The translations under genes and the position numbers were made by a program. A stretch of DNA of 64,000 nt from an uncultured Caulobacteraceae bacterium. GTDB lineage: Bacteria > Pseudomonadota > Alphaproteobacteria > Caulobacterales > Caulobacteraceae. Where the stretch lies: assembly GCA_937138625.1 (NCBI GenBank), contig CAKZPF010000006.1, positions 334,202 through 398,201 of the forward strand, read 5' to 3'. The notes below the pieces were generated by a model. That model was not told the origin of the DNA. It ran no database searches and was given only the letters and a program-made list of their open reading frames with translations. Below are positions 17,066-26,286 of the stretch, in pieces (position 1 is the first letter of the stretch; every line of letters begins with the position of its first letter).

Positions 17066-18817
17066 ATGCGTCCATCAGACCAAATCGAAGCCAGCCTTAA
17101 TCCGCTCACCTCGCCATCTTTGAAAAGCTGGGGCGATACGCCCAAGAATCGGCCGCTGCCGCAAAACAATGTGATTGTGGAATGTGGCTGGGGCCGGCTG
17201 GCGTTCGCCCATACCTTTACCAGCAACACCAACATTGCTGATGTCTTGGCGGATGAAAAGGCGGGCTATCGGGATCTGGCCATTTATTTGCGCGACCCCC
17301 ATGTGGTGGTGGCCAAAGCGCCGCAAGAGCTGTTTATTGATCCCTCGTTCACCTATCGGTTATTGCTGACGGATTGGGATCCCCCCGTCCATCATGACCG
17401 CCCCTATTTGATCCGCTCGCTGAACCCCACCACGGACATCGAGGCCGTGAACCGCATCTATCGCGCCCGTGGAATGGTGGTGGTGGATGAAGGGTTTTTG
17501 CGCCAGACCAATCGCGCGAAGGCCATCACCTATTATGTGGCCGAGGATAAACAAACCGGTCGCGTCTTGGGTGTGTCCATGGGTATCGACCATGGCCTGG
17601 CCTTTGCCGACCCTGAAAACGGCAGCAGTTTGTGGGCCCTGGCTGTTGACCCGCAAGCCCCGCATCCGGGGATCGGCGTGGCGCTGGTGAACCACATCGC
17701 CGAAGGGTTCTACGCCAAGGGGCGCAGCTTTATGGATGTGTCGGTGATGCATGACAACACCGAAGCCATTGGACTTTATGAGCATATGGGCTTTCATCAG
17801 GTGCCGGTCTTTTGCGTGAAAAACAAAAATGCCATCAACGAGACCCTGTTTACGGCGTCCGCCCCAGACGAGCATCGCCTGAACCCATATGCCACCGTCA
17901 TCACCGATGAGGCCCGCCGCCGGGGTATTCGTGTGGATGTTCTGGATCCGGTGGATAACTATTTCCGTCTCAGCTTTGGTGGACGCAGCGTCACCTGTCG
18001 CGAGTCGCTCAGTGATCTGACCTCGGCGATTGCCATGAGCCAATGTGCCGATAAGGCCACCTGTTATCGGTTGTTTTCTCGGGCTGGCCTGCGGGTGCCG
18101 GCACAACAGGTGGCGGCAAGCCCTGCGGCCAACCATGCTTTCCTAGAGCAATATGGCGCTTTGGTGGTGAAACCGGCTGTGGGCGAGCAAGGGGCTGGCA
18201 TCACCATGGATGTCACCACCAAGAACGAGCTTGAAGACGCCTTGCAGCATGCAGCCCAGGTGCACCACAAAGTGATTCTCGAGGAAATGGTGCAGGGTGA
18301 TGATGTGCGCATTGTTGTCATTGACGACGAGGTGGTGGCCGCCGCCGTCCGCCGCCCGCCCGAGGTGGTGGGCACAGGGCGCCATTCGATCCTGGAATTG
18401 GTGCACAAACAAAGCCGCCGCCGCGAGCAGGCCACGGGGGGCGAAAGTCGTATTCCGTTGGACGATGAACTGAACCGCACCGTGGCCAATGCGGGCTACA
18501 CCCTGGATGATATATTGCCCACCGGTGAATCCTTGGTGGTGCGGCGCACGGCCAATTTGCACACCGGTGGCACCATTCATGACATCACGCCGGATGTGCA
18601 CCCGGAACTGAAAGCGGCGGCCATTGAAGCCGCGCGTGTTTTGAACATCCCTGTGGTGGGCCTGGATTTATTGGTGCCAGATTATCATAAACCAGATTAT
18701 GTGATCATCGAAGCCAACGAACGCCCAGGCCTGGCCAATCACGAGCCCCAGCCCACCGCCGAGCGCTTTGTCGATATGCTATTTCCACAAAGCAAGACCC
18801 GCAATCCTAACCGATAA
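17066..18817 (+). CDS. ngg: N-acetylglutaminylglutamine synthetase (GNAT + ATP-grasp)
   Basis: About 583 residues, a fusion of an N-terminal GNAT domain (about 105-255, with LAVDPQAPHPGIGVALVNH and YEHMGFHQVPVFC) and a C-terminal ATP-grasp domain (about 300-575, with LVVKPAVGEQGAGI, VILEEMVQGDDVRIVV and VIIEANERPGLANHEP). It acetylates and condenses two glutamines into the dipeptide that AsnB then amidates. A GTG 42 bases upstream is also in frame, but the ATG at 17066 follows a strong GAGGGGG site and is chosen. It begins 45 bases after asnB. Confidence 0.94.
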   Translation: MRPSDQIEASLNPLTSPSLKSWGDTPKNRPLPQNNVIVECGWGRLAFAHTFTSNTNIADVLADEKAGYRDLAIYLRDPHVVVAKAPQELFIDPSFTYRLLLTDWDPPVHHDRPYLIRSLNPTTDIEAVNRIYRARGMVVVDEGFLRQTNRAKAITYYVAEDKQTGRVLGVSMGIDHGLAFADPENGSSLWALAVDPQAPHPGIGVALVNHIAEGFYAKGRSFMDVSVMHDNTEAIGLYEHMGFHQVPVFCVKNKNAINETLFTASAPDEHRLNPYATVITDEARRRGIRVDVLDPVDNYFRLSFGGRSVTCRESLSDLTSAIAMSQCADKATCYRLFSRAGLRVPAQQVAASPAANHAFLEQYGALVVKPAVGEQGAGITMDVTTKNELEDALQHAAQVHHKVILEEMVQGDDVRIVVIDDEVVAAAVRRPPEVVGTGRHSILELVHKQSRRREQATGGESRIPLDDELNRTVANAGYTLDDILPTGESLVVRRTANLHTGGTIHDITPDVHPELKAAAIEAARVLNIPVVGLDLLVPDYHKPDYVIIEANERPGLANHEPQPTAERFVDMLFPQSKTRNPNR

Positions 18818-18846
18818 CTTACACTCGCCGTGTAAAGTCAGGACCT

Positions 18847-19992
18847 ATGAACCAGACCACAACACCCCTTCCCATTGATCGTGATTACATTCTGAACACA
18901 CTGCAAGCGCTGTTGGCGATTCCCAGTCCCACAGGCTTTACGGACCAAATCGTGCACCACATCGGCGAGGAGTTGCAAGACCTCGAGGTACCCTTCGAGC
19001 TCACCCGTCGTGGGGCCATACGTGCCACCTTGCCCGGGGCCAATCGTTCGCCAGATCGGGCGGTGGTGGCGCACCTCGATACCCTTGGGGCCATGGTGCG
19101 CGAGCTGAAGGACAATGGTCGCCTAGCGGTCATGATGATCGGTCATTGGTCGGCACGCTTTGCCGAAGGGGCCCGCGTGACCGTTTTCACCGACACGCAG
19201 CAATTTCGCGGCACGATTTTGCCACTGAAGGCCTCGGGCCACACCTATAACAAAGAAATCGATACCCAGCCTGTCAGTTGGGACAATTTGGAAATTCGCA
19301 TTGATGAACAGGTGCGCAACCGTGATGACCTCGAGGCTATGGGCTTTCACGTTGGCGATTATGTCTCCATTGATACGGGCACCGAGATCACGCCTTCGGG
19401 CTTTATCAACTCACGGCATCTCGATAACAAGGCCGGCGTTTCGTGTTTGCTGGCGGCCATCAAAGCCATCAAGGCAGCGGGCTTGACCTTGCCGGTTGAT
19501 TGCCACCCCTTGTTTACCATCACCGAGGAAGAAGGCACCGGGGCCTCATCGATTTTGCATGGCGATGTGGCCTCGATGGTGGCCATTGACAACTCGACGA
19601 TTGCGCCGGGCCAGAACTCGTCGGAATATGGCGTCACCATTGCCATGCGCGATCAATCGGGCCTGTTTGATTACCACCTGACCCACAAACTCATTAAGCT
19701 TTGCCAGGAGCAAGAGATTCTGCACAAGCGCGATGTCTTTCGCTTTTATCGCTCAGATTCGGCCGCAGCCCTCGAGGCCGGCAACGACATCCGCACGGCC
19801 CTTGTGTGTTTTGGGCTGGATGCCTCTCATGGCTATGAGCGCACCCATATTGACTCGCTTGTGTCTGTCACCCAGCTTCTGTGTGCCTATATGACCAGCG
19901 AGCCCAAGATCGCCCACGATAAAAACGAGCTGGGTCCGCTGGAGGGCTTTACCCATCAAGTGCCGCACGATGAGGGTGACAATGCGTCCTAG
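18847..19992 (+). CDS. M42-family peptidase of the NAGGN system
   Basis: A 381-residue cocatalytic-metal aminopeptidase-like protein found with asnB-ngg loci. Likely metal ligands and catalytic residues are all visible: His76 (VAHLDT), Asp193 (SRHLDNKAG), the Glu pair at 227-228 (TEEEGTG), Asp248 (VAIDNS) and His328 (ASHGYERTH). It probably degrades or processes the dipeptide osmolyte when stress ends, though direct proof is lacking. The gene begins 29 bases after ngg. Its stop codon overlaps the stop of the convergent DAACS transporter gene by four bases, so no terminator separates them. Confidence 0.93.
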   Translation: MNQTTTPLPIDRDYILNTLQALLAIPSPTGFTDQIVHHIGEELQDLEVPFELTRRGAIRATLPGANRSPDRAVVAHLDTLGAMVRELKDNGRLAVMMIGHWSARFAEGARVTVFTDTQQFRGTILPLKASGHTYNKEIDTQPVSWDNLEIRIDEQVRNRDDLEAMGFHVGDYVSIDTGTEITPSGFINSRHLDNKAGVSCLLAAIKAIKAAGLTLPVDCHPLFTITEEEGTGASSILHGDVASMVAIDNSTIAPGQNSSEYGVTIAMRDQSGLFDYHLTHKLIKLCQEQEILHKRDVFRFYRSDSAAALEAGNDIRTALVCFGLDASHGYERTHIDSLVSVTQLLCAYMTSEPKIAHDKNELGPLEGFTHQVPHDEGDNAS

Positions 19993-21407
19993 GTGTTTTT
20001 AGAGGGTAGCCCACCTTCAGCAGTGTCCGAGGCGCCAAGCCATCGGCTGATGACAGTTGTGGCCACCAGATCTCCTGTCACGTTCACAGAGGTGCGCGAC
20101 ATATCCAATATACGGTCGACACCGATGATCAAGGCCATGCCCGACGGCGGCACACCGAACCCCTCCAACACGCTGGCCAAGATCACAATGCCCACGCCGG
20201 GTGTACTGGGCGCCCCGATCGAGGCACCAATGGTGGTAACCATCAACAAAATCAACTGCCCGGCGCTGAGGTCAATGCCAAACACCTGAGTCAAAAAGAC
20301 AGCGGCCACAACCTGATACAGCGCGGTGCCATCCATGTTCACTGTGGCCCCCAGGGGGATCATAAAGCGCACGATGCCAGGCGGCAGCTTCATTTTCTCT
20401 TCCGCGGTTTGGATTGAAACGGGCATCACCGCCGCAGATGACGAGGTGGAAAAGGCCAGCAGCATGACCTCTTTGATCTGCCCCAAAAAGGTTAGGGGGT
20501 TGCGGCGACCCAACAACAAGATCACCAGCAAATAGACTGTCAACAACAGCACCAGTCCCAGCAAAACACTCAGGACATACACCCCCATGCCCAGCAGCAC
20601 ATCTATACCCACCTTGATGGTGATTTGTGCCAACAAACCAAAGACCGCAAAGGGCACCAGAACCATACCCCAACTGACGATGCGCATGGAAATGTCCATC
20701 AAGGAGCCCGCCAAATCCAACAGCGGCAGGGCCTTGCGTCGCGCCAAAGAGGCGGCGGCCAAACCCATCAAAATCGAGAAGATGACAACCTGAAACATGC
20801 TTTGTTCCAGCGCCGCTTGCAGGGGGTTGGTGGGGATCACACCGACAATGTGCCGAGGCAGGGTGGCGGCGGTGCTGAGGGCTTCGTTACTCAAAGTGGT
20901 TGGGCCCAGGGCGCTTTCAGCTTGGGGATGGCTGGTGACCACCGCGTGTGCGTCCTGGCTGCCCAACTGGGCTTGCACCAGACTTTGGTCGACATATTGA
21001 CCCGGGTTGATCCACAGCACCACAGACAAGCCGATGCAGACCGCCACCGTGGTCGTGGTCAAAAAATAAGGCAAAACGCGCAGACCCACACGGCGCAAGG
21101 CGGCCATGTCTTCGTTGCTGGTGATGCCCAGAATGATCGAGCAAATCACCAGCGGCACCACAATCATCTGCACAAGGGCCAAGAAGATCTGACCCGGCAG
21201 GGCGAACCATTCGGCCAGCAAGTCGGCGGTGCTGGGCTCGACCCAGGCCCAGCCATGGGGGGAGAGCGCCACGCCAGAGCCAACACCTATGACCATGGCA
21301 AAGACAATTTGCGCCCATAACCGGGAGCGGATCAGGCCGCGCAGGGCACGCAAAGAGCCTGTCAGGTCAGGAAACAGATGGCGGACCGGTTTGGGAAAGG
21401 TGGGCAT
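19989..21407 (-). CDS. Dicarboxylate/amino acid:cation symporter (DAACS family)
   Basis: A 472-residue membrane transporter. Hallmarks are the serine-rich re-entrant loop (LLAFSTSSSAAVMPV), the cation/substrate motif NMDGTALYQ, and VDRILDMSRTSVNVTGD near the end. Family members import glutamate, aspartate or C4-dicarboxylates with Na+ or H+. About eight helices are visible, with a periplasmic Gln/Ala-rich loop at about 135-185. The ATG at 21407 is chosen over an in-frame TTG two codons earlier. If it imports glutamate or aspartate it would feed the adjacent NAGGN operon, but that is only inference from position. Confidence 0.92.
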   Translation of the reverse strand: MPTFPKPVRHLFPDLTGSLRALRGLIRSRLWAQIVFAMVIGVGSGVALSPHGWAWVEPSTADLLAEWFALPGQIFLALVQMIVVPLVICSIILGITSNEDMAALRRVGLRVLPYFLTTTTVAVCIGLSVVLWINPGQYVDQSLVQAQLGSQDAHAVVTSHPQAESALGPTTLSNEALSTAATLPRHIVGVIPTNPLQAALEQSMFQVVIFSILMGLAAASLARRKALPLLDLAGSLMDISMRIVSWGMVLVPFAVFGLLAQITIKVGIDVLLGMGVYVLSVLLGLVLLLTVYLLVILLLGRRNPLTFLGQIKEVMLLAFSTSSSAAVMPVSIQTAEEKMKLPPGIVRFMIPLGATVNMDGTALYQVVAAVFLTQVFGIDLSAGQLILLMVTTIGASIGAPSTPGVGIVILASVLEGFGVPPSGMALIIGVDRILDMSRTSVNVTGDLVATTVISRWLGASDTAEGGLPSKNT

Positions 21408-21537
21408 GGCCAAACCTTATCCCCAGGACGGTGGGGCAACAAGGGCATTTTGAGGGCATGTCACGTGTGTAGATGGCCTTGTTTCCAAGGCGAGTCGAGA
21501 CAATGGCACGTGCCAAGGCGCTTACCAAGACCAGACC

Positions 21538-22098
21538 TTATGACGGTGAAGGCTCGGCGTGTTCTTCCTTGCGATTGAGCGTTTTCTCGTTGGCCGGCGT
21601 ATATTTATGGGCCCGTGGGTCATCAAAGCCATAGCGTTCGTTTTCAAACTCCAGCACATCCGCAAGGTGATCGGGCAATGTGTTTTCGTCATACTGGCTG
21701 AGGTTTTTGTCGTGCTCTGCCTGCAAGCGCTTTTGAACCTCGGGGTGCAGTTCATCTCGCAGCAGGCCCAAGATGGTCGGGTCCGCCGCCATCACCAACC
21801 GATCATAGTCTTGGTGGTGGTCGTATAAATCCTTGGCCACACGTTTCGCGAATTCGAGTTTTTCGTGGGCCCGAGGATCAGTGGGCTCGGCATAGCTTTC
21901 GCCACCCGGCATTTGTTGATTTTTATTGCGGCCACGGCGGTCACTGACCATCTCTTGGGTCGGGGGCAGGGTGTGCTGCAGGCGATGATGGGGCCGCAGT
22001 CCACTTTTGGGGCCCTCATAGACATAGATGGCCGCTTCCTCAGCCGAGGCCACAAGCAGCCATGCAGATTGGGAAAGGGGGAGATCATTATGGGACAT
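21538..22098 (-). CDS. Host-attachment family protein (baeRF-like)
   Basis: A 186-residue soluble protein of the 'host attachment' family. Features are an N-terminal ASAEEAAIYVYE strand segment, DRRGRNKNQQM, then a helix (AHEKLEFAKRVAKDLYDHH) and RLVMAADPTILGLLRDEL, which resembles the release-factor-like fold described for baeRF proteins. The name comes from an Agrobacterium gene and does not establish function; in other bacteria it behaves as a stress-associated cytoplasmic protein. The highly charged C-terminal tail (about 150-186) looks disordered. The ATG at 22098 follows AGGAGG; an upstream in-frame ATG at 22125 lacks such a site. Confidence 0.8.
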   Translation of the reverse strand: MSHNDLPLSQSAWLLVASAEEAAIYVYEGPKSGLRPHHRLQHTLPPTQEMVSDRRGRNKNQQMPGGESYAEPTDPRAHEKLEFAKRVAKDLYDHHQDYDRLVMAADPTILGLLRDELHPEVQKRLQAEHDKNLSQYDENTLPDHLADVLEFENERYGFDDPRAHKYTPANEKTLNRKEEHAEPSPS

Positions 22099-22227
22099 GG
22101 GGCACCTCCTGTTCAGATGACGCAATTGATGAATGGAGCCTCTAGGCTGAACTGGTGCGGACTAATTTTCTATGCGCACGAAGGGCTGCCAGATCAGCTC
22201 GTCATAAACCAAGGTGTATTTTGAAGA

Positions 22228-23391
22228 TCATAAAGACGCTGGCACCAGCTTCACAAGCTGGCCATTATCGTCATCCGTCAGAAGATAAAGGGCGCCATCC
22301 TGGCCTTGGCTGATGGCACGAATGCGCCAGCCTTTGCCCTCCAACAGACGGTGTTCCTCGACCACGGTGTTGCCATCCAGGACCAGGCGCACTAGGTGCT
22401 GGCCAGCCAAGGCGCCAATAAACAGATTGCCCTGCCACTGGGGAAACGCTTGGCCCGTGTAAAAGGCCATCCCAGAGGGGGCAATCGACGGCGTCCATTG
22501 ATACAAAGGCTCGGCGAACCCTTGTCCGGCATGGTCGTCTTTGATGGGCATCAGGCTGTAATGGCGGCCATAACTGGCTTTGGGCCAACCGTAGTTGGCT
22601 CCTGGTTTAGGAATATTGATTTCGTCCCCGCCCCGCGGGCCATGTTCATGGATCCAGATCTGCCCGGTTTGGGGGTGGCGGGCGGCACCTTGGGGGTTGC
22701 GATGCCCATAAGACCAGATTTCCGGCAAGGCCGTCGGCTGGTCGACAAAGGGGTTCTGGGGCGCGGGTGCCCCTGTGGGTGTGATGCGGATGACTTTGCC
22801 CAAATGATTGTCCAAAGTTTGGGCCTGGTCCATGTGATCAAAGCGTTCGCCCAAGGTCACAAACAGGTTGCCGTCATGGGCAAAAACCAGGCGCGAGCCA
22901 AAATGGTTGCTGCCTTTCACTTTGGGGTGCTGGCGGAAAATGACACGCACATCCTCCAGGCCGGTCTCGGTCAGGACCGCCCTTGCCACGGCTGTGCCAG
23001 ATGTGTCTCCTTGGGCTTCGGCATAGCTCAGAAATAGCGTGCGCGTCTTGGCAAAGTTTGGATCCAAGACCACATCCAGAAGCCCCCCTTGCCCCTCGGC
23101 ATAGACGTCCGGAACCCCGGCCAAGGGATCCGACACCGTGCCATCCATGCTGACCCGCCTAAGGGCCCCGGATCGCTCGGTGACAAGGATGTCGCCGTTC
23201 GGTAAGGGCGCGAGACCCCAGGGGTGGTGTAAACCCTGGGCTATGATTTCGACTTGGGCAGTGTGGGGGATTGGTGTGTCATGATGGTCAGGGTTGGTGG
23301 CCGCCTGTGTATATTGGCTTGCGGCATAGATCGCCACCAGCAGCACAAGACCGCCAGTCCAAAAAAGCCAAGGGCTGCGCTGTTTCATCAT
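22228..23391 (-). CDS. PQQ-dependent sugar dehydrogenase (soluble aldose dehydrogenase type)
   Basis: A 387-residue exported beta-propeller. It begins with an uncleaved-anchor or signal segment (about 8-30). The conserved motifs are GLHHPWGLAPLPNGDILVTER, GQGGLLDVVLDP, GSNHFGSRLVF, the active-site WSYGHRNPQG and HEHGPRGGDEIN, and the PSIAPSGMAFY region. Homologues oxidise aldoses in the periplasm and pass electrons to the respiratory chain; PQQ synthesis genes are not in this window. It stands alone between the host-attachment gene and tRNA-Leu on the same strand. Confidence 0.93.
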   Translation of the reverse strand: MMKQRSPWLFWTGGLVLLVAIYAASQYTQAATNPDHHDTPIPHTAQVEIIAQGLHHPWGLAPLPNGDILVTERSGALRRVSMDGTVSDPLAGVPDVYAEGQGGLLDVVLDPNFAKTRTLFLSYAEAQGDTSGTAVARAVLTETGLEDVRVIFRQHPKVKGSNHFGSRLVFAHDGNLFVTLGERFDHMDQAQTLDNHLGKVIRITPTGAPAPQNPFVDQPTALPEIWSYGHRNPQGAARHPQTGQIWIHEHGPRGGDEINIPKPGANYGWPKASYGRHYSLMPIKDDHAGQGFAEPLYQWTPSIAPSGMAFYTGQAFPQWQGNLFIGALAGQHLVRLVLDGNTVVEEHRLLEGKGWRIRAISQGQDGALYLLTDDDNGQLVKLVPASL

Positions 23392-23454
23392 GCGCCAAGG
23401 CTACAGACCTGGGCGGCGACCGGCAAGAGCCGTCTGATGCTTGCGGATTGTGTG

Positions 23455-23542
<88 letters not shown>

Positions 23543-23553
23543 TAAGGGGGCAG

Positions 23554-23582
23554 TTCTTAGCGGGTTCATGGGACGGGGTCAA
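23554..23582 (-). promoter_or_regulatory. Sigma70-type promoter of tRNA-Leu
   Basis: On the minus strand, -35 TTGACC and -10 TAAGAA are 17 bases apart and end 11 bases before the tRNA. The geometry matches the tRNA-Ala promoter at 5475-5503. Confidence 0.75.
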
Positions 23583-23642
23583 TCGCGATTCGCGCAAACT
23601 CTGAAAATTGTCTATACTCAGGGGACAATAAGGGAGATTCAG

Positions 23643-23966
23643 ATGAAACTGGTCATAAAAACTGTGGCTGTGTTCGGGGTCATCGCCCTGATGGGCACCC
23701 AAAGCGCCAAGGCCAAACAGACCATAGAGACGGATGCGGACGAGCGCTCCGTTCGCCATGAAACGGAAATTGTCCTCAAGGCCGGAGAACGTCTACGCAT
23801 CAAAAGAATGAAACACGGTGAAGACTTGGTCTGTGAAGTGAAGCGACCTACGGGCACTTATATTCGCAAGGTCAGCTGCGTTCCGGAATCTGACTTTGCC
23901 CGCCAAGAACGTTTCGCTAAGGATTATCTCTATCGTTTCCGAGAGAAGACCTTCCAGGTCCGCTAA
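23643..23966 (+). CDS. Small periplasmic two-Cys protein (paralogue A)
   Basis: A 107-residue protein with a signal peptide (MKLVIKTVAVFGVIALMG, cleavage near AKA). The mature core GERLRIKRMKHGEDLVCEV...VSCVPESDF has two Cys residues about 19 apart, suited to a disulfide, followed by an amphipathic helix (ERFAKDYLYR). It is homologous to the gene 23 bases downstream: both share the pattern GE-(basic)-RIKRM/RIRRM, the VCE(V/I)-(K/R)-P-(T/V)-G strand, a second Cys, and AKDYL(Y/D)R. No known family is recognised. An AAGGGAG site precedes the start; a TATACT hexamer at 23613-23618 may be its -10. Confidence 0.78.
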   Translation: MKLVIKTVAVFGVIALMGTQSAKAKQTIETDADERSVRHETEIVLKAGERLRIKRMKHGEDLVCEVKRPTGTYIRKVSCVPESDFARQERFAKDYLYRFREKTFQVR

Positions 23967-23989
23967 GCATCTGCCACAAAGGAGTTCCT

Positions 23990-24304
23990 ATGCTTAATAA
24001 ATTTATAGCCTTGCCCGTAATGGCCCTGGCCCTGAGTGTCCCGCAATGCCTGTGGGCAGCAGAGGGGCAAACACAAGCCAAGCCCAAATCAGAAACCGTA
24101 ATGCGTGATGGCGAAAAGGTGCGCATCAGACGTATGGAAAAAAATGGGGTGAACATGGTCTGCGAAATTCGCAAACCTGTGGGGTCTAATCTGCGCAAAA
24201 AAGTGTGTATGTCCGAAGAGGAATACGAAGCTCATGCGCAGGCGGCCAAGGATTACCTCGATCGTACCTTTGAAAATGGTTATGCGGGGCCCGGCAGCGA
24301 TTGA
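23990..24304 (+). CDS. Small periplasmic two-Cys protein (paralogue B)
   Basis: A 104-residue paralogue of the preceding gene. The signal peptide ends near LWAAEG; a Lys/Glu-rich stretch precedes the conserved core GEKVRIRRM, NMVCEIRKPVG, KKVCMSEEEYEAHAQAAKDYLDR. The two Cys residues keep nearly the same spacing as in paralogue A. The ribosome site AAGGAG lies seven bases before the ATG. The two genes probably arose by tandem duplication and are cotranscribed; divergence is high outside the core, so the copies may be specialised. Function unknown. Confidence 0.78.
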   Translation: MLNKFIALPVMALALSVPQCLWAAEGQTQAKPKSETVMRDGEKVRIRRMEKNGVNMVCEIRKPVGSNLRKKVCMSEEEYEAHAQAAKDYLDRTFENGYAGPGSD

Positions 24305-24399
24305 TTTGTGAGCCAAGAGTGTTGCACTTGAGTGTTACGCTTGGCCTTGTCAAGTTCGCTATGACGACCTATGCCTGAGTTTACAAAACGAGGTGAAAC

Positions 24400-25368
24400 A
24401 TGGCTGACTTGGTAACGGTAATTGGGGGCTCGGGCTTTGTTGGGCGCTATGTGGTGCGGGCGCTGGCTCGGGCCGGGTATCGGGTGCGGGTAGCGGTGCG
24501 TCGCCCCCATTTGGCTGGGGATCTTAGGGTTCACGGTGATGTGGGCCAAATCGAGCCCGTCAAATGTTCCGTGCATCGCCCGGCGGATCTTGAAAACGCC
24601 ATTCAAGGGGCGGATGCGGTCGTGTATTTGCCTGGCGTTCTGTATGAACGCGGTCATCAGAACTTTGATGAGCTAAGCCACCAAGGGGCCGAAGCCGCCG
24701 CCCAAGCGGCGAAAAACGCAGGCGCAAAGCGATTTGTGTTGGTGTCGGCTATTGGCGCGGACACCAAAAGCCCATCACGCTATGGCCAAGCCAAGGCCAA
24801 GGGCGAGGAGGCCGTGCGGGCGATCTTTAAATCCGCCGTGATCTTGCGCCCTTCCATTGTGTTTGGGCCTGAAGATGACTTTTTCAACCGCTTTGGGAAA
24901 ATGGCCACACAAGCGCCCGCTTTGCCGCTGATCAATGGCGGCAAGACCAAGTTTCAACCTGTTTACGTGGGTGATGTGGCCGAGGCCGTGGTGCGGGCGA
25001 TCTCGACCGAGGCCGCGGCGGGTAAAACCTATGAGCTCGGTGGCCCCCAGACCTATAGTTTCAAAGCGCTGATGGAAATCGTATTGCAGGAAACCCAGCG
25101 GGACCGCTGGCTGCTGCCCTTGCCCAGTTTCATTGTCTTGCCCATTGGCTTTTGTTTGGCCTTGATGGCGCGGATGATCCCGTTCTCTCCGCCCATAACC
25201 CACGATCAGGTGCAGATGTTGAAGCGTGACAATGTGACCGGACGCGGGGCCAATGGCCTGAAGGATCTGGGTGTCACGCCCACAGCGCTTGAGGTGATCG
25301 TGCCGCAATATTTGGTGCGCTTCCGGCCTCAGGGGCAGTATTCGCCCTCGCGCATTTCGCGGGTCTAG
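24400..25368 (+). CDS. Complex I NDUFA9-like NAD(P)-binding protein
   Basis: A 322-residue atypical short-chain dehydrogenase. The Rossmann motif is VIGGSGFVGRYVV at the N-terminus, with a Ser-centred LVSAIGA and a degenerate YGQAKAKGE in place of YxxxK. The C-terminal third includes hydrophobic PLPSFIVLPIGFCLALMARMI. Alphaproteobacterial members are annotated as NDUFA9-subunit-like and lie next to uppP, as here (convergent, 3 bases apart). In mitochondria the homologue stabilises complex I; a bacterial role in complex I or quinone metabolism is not proven. Confidence 0.88.
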   Translation: MADLVTVIGGSGFVGRYVVRALARAGYRVRVAVRRPHLAGDLRVHGDVGQIEPVKCSVHRPADLENAIQGADAVVYLPGVLYERGHQNFDELSHQGAEAAAQAAKNAGAKRFVLVSAIGADTKSPSRYGQAKAKGEEAVRAIFKSAVILRPSIVFGPEDDFFNRFGKMATQAPALPLINGGKTKFQPVYVGDVAEAVVRAISTEAAAGKTYELGGPQTYSFKALMEIVLQETQRDRWLLPLPSFIVLPIGFCLALMARMIPFSPPITHDQVQMLKRDNVTGRGANGLKDLGVTPTALEVIVPQYLVRFRPQGQYSPSRISRV

Positions 25369-25371
25369 GGC

Positions 25372-26169
25372 CTAAAGAAACAGCAAAAGGCCCAGGGCCC
25401 CCACGGCAATGCGCCACCAGGCAAACGGCGCAAAGCCGTGCGTGCCCACGAATTTCAGCAAGCCTTTGACCACCACGGCGCCCGCTCCAAAGGCCGCGAC
25501 AAAGCCGATCATGGTCAGGTGAATGTCGCGTTCTGTGATCGCCCCCCAGTTTTTATACAGATCATAGGCAAATGCCCCGGACATGGTGGGCAAGGCCAAG
25601 AAAAAGGAAAACTCGGCTGCCGCTTTTTTTTCCACACCCAGCAACAAGGCCCCCACAATGGTCGCGCCCGAGCGCGAGGTGCCGGGGACCAGCGCCAAAC
25701 ACTGAAACAGGCCGATTTTCAATGCCGTTAGCAAGGGCAAGGAAAAGGCATCCTGATGGGGCGTTTTAAAGTCTTTTTTGTCGGCCCACAGCAGAACAAA
25801 GCCGCCCAAGATCAACATCACACAGATCAGCACCGGGGTCTGGAAAAACACGCCCTTGATCACCCCATGCAAGCTGGCCCCCAAAATCGCTGCGGGCAAA
25901 AAGGCGAGCAACACACCCAGGGCAAATTTCCGCGCACTGGGGTCGGTGGGCAGACGCACGGTAAGGTCCAGGCACTTGCGCCAATAGACCGTGATGATGG
26001 CCAATATGGCCCCCAGTTGAATCAAAATTTCGAAGGTGAAGCCGGTGTTTTCAAACCCAAGCGCCCGGCCCAACAACAGCAAGTGCGCCGTCGAGGACAC
26101 GGGGATAAACTCTGTCAGGCCTTCCACCAGGCCCAACAGCAAAGCTTGTAATGTTTCGAGCGGTACCAT
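25372..26169 (-). CDS. uppP: Undecaprenyl-diphosphatase
   Basis: A 265-residue integral membrane enzyme that dephosphorylates undecaprenyl diphosphate, recycling the lipid carrier for peptidoglycan and surface polysaccharides; overproduction gives bacitracin resistance. Both catalytic motifs are intact: EGLTEFIPVSSTAH (first helix hairpin) and PGTSRSGATI (second). The frame extends nine codons upstream, but the ATG at 26169 has an AGGGGG site and matches the family start. It has its own promoter region shared with the divergent cation transporter. Confidence 0.96.
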   Translation of the reverse strand: MVPLETLQALLLGLVEGLTEFIPVSSTAHLLLLGRALGFENTGFTFEILIQLGAILAIITVYWRKCLDLTVRLPTDPSARKFALGVLLAFLPAAILGASLHGVIKGVFFQTPVLICVMLILGGFVLLWADKKDFKTPHQDAFSLPLLTALKIGLFQCLALVPGTSRSGATIVGALLLGVEKKAAAEFSFFLALPTMSGAFAYDLYKNWGAITERDIHLTMIGFVAAFGAGAVVVKGLLKFVGTHGFAPFAWWRIAVGALGLLLFL

Positions 26170-26286
26170 CCAGCCCCCTTTGCCACAGCCGATCAAACCC
26201 GTCGAGGATTAACAAACCCTGAGGGAATCTGGTTGTGACGCACGACCTGACTGGCTTTTTTGCCAAAAGCGCGGCACAACATCTGT

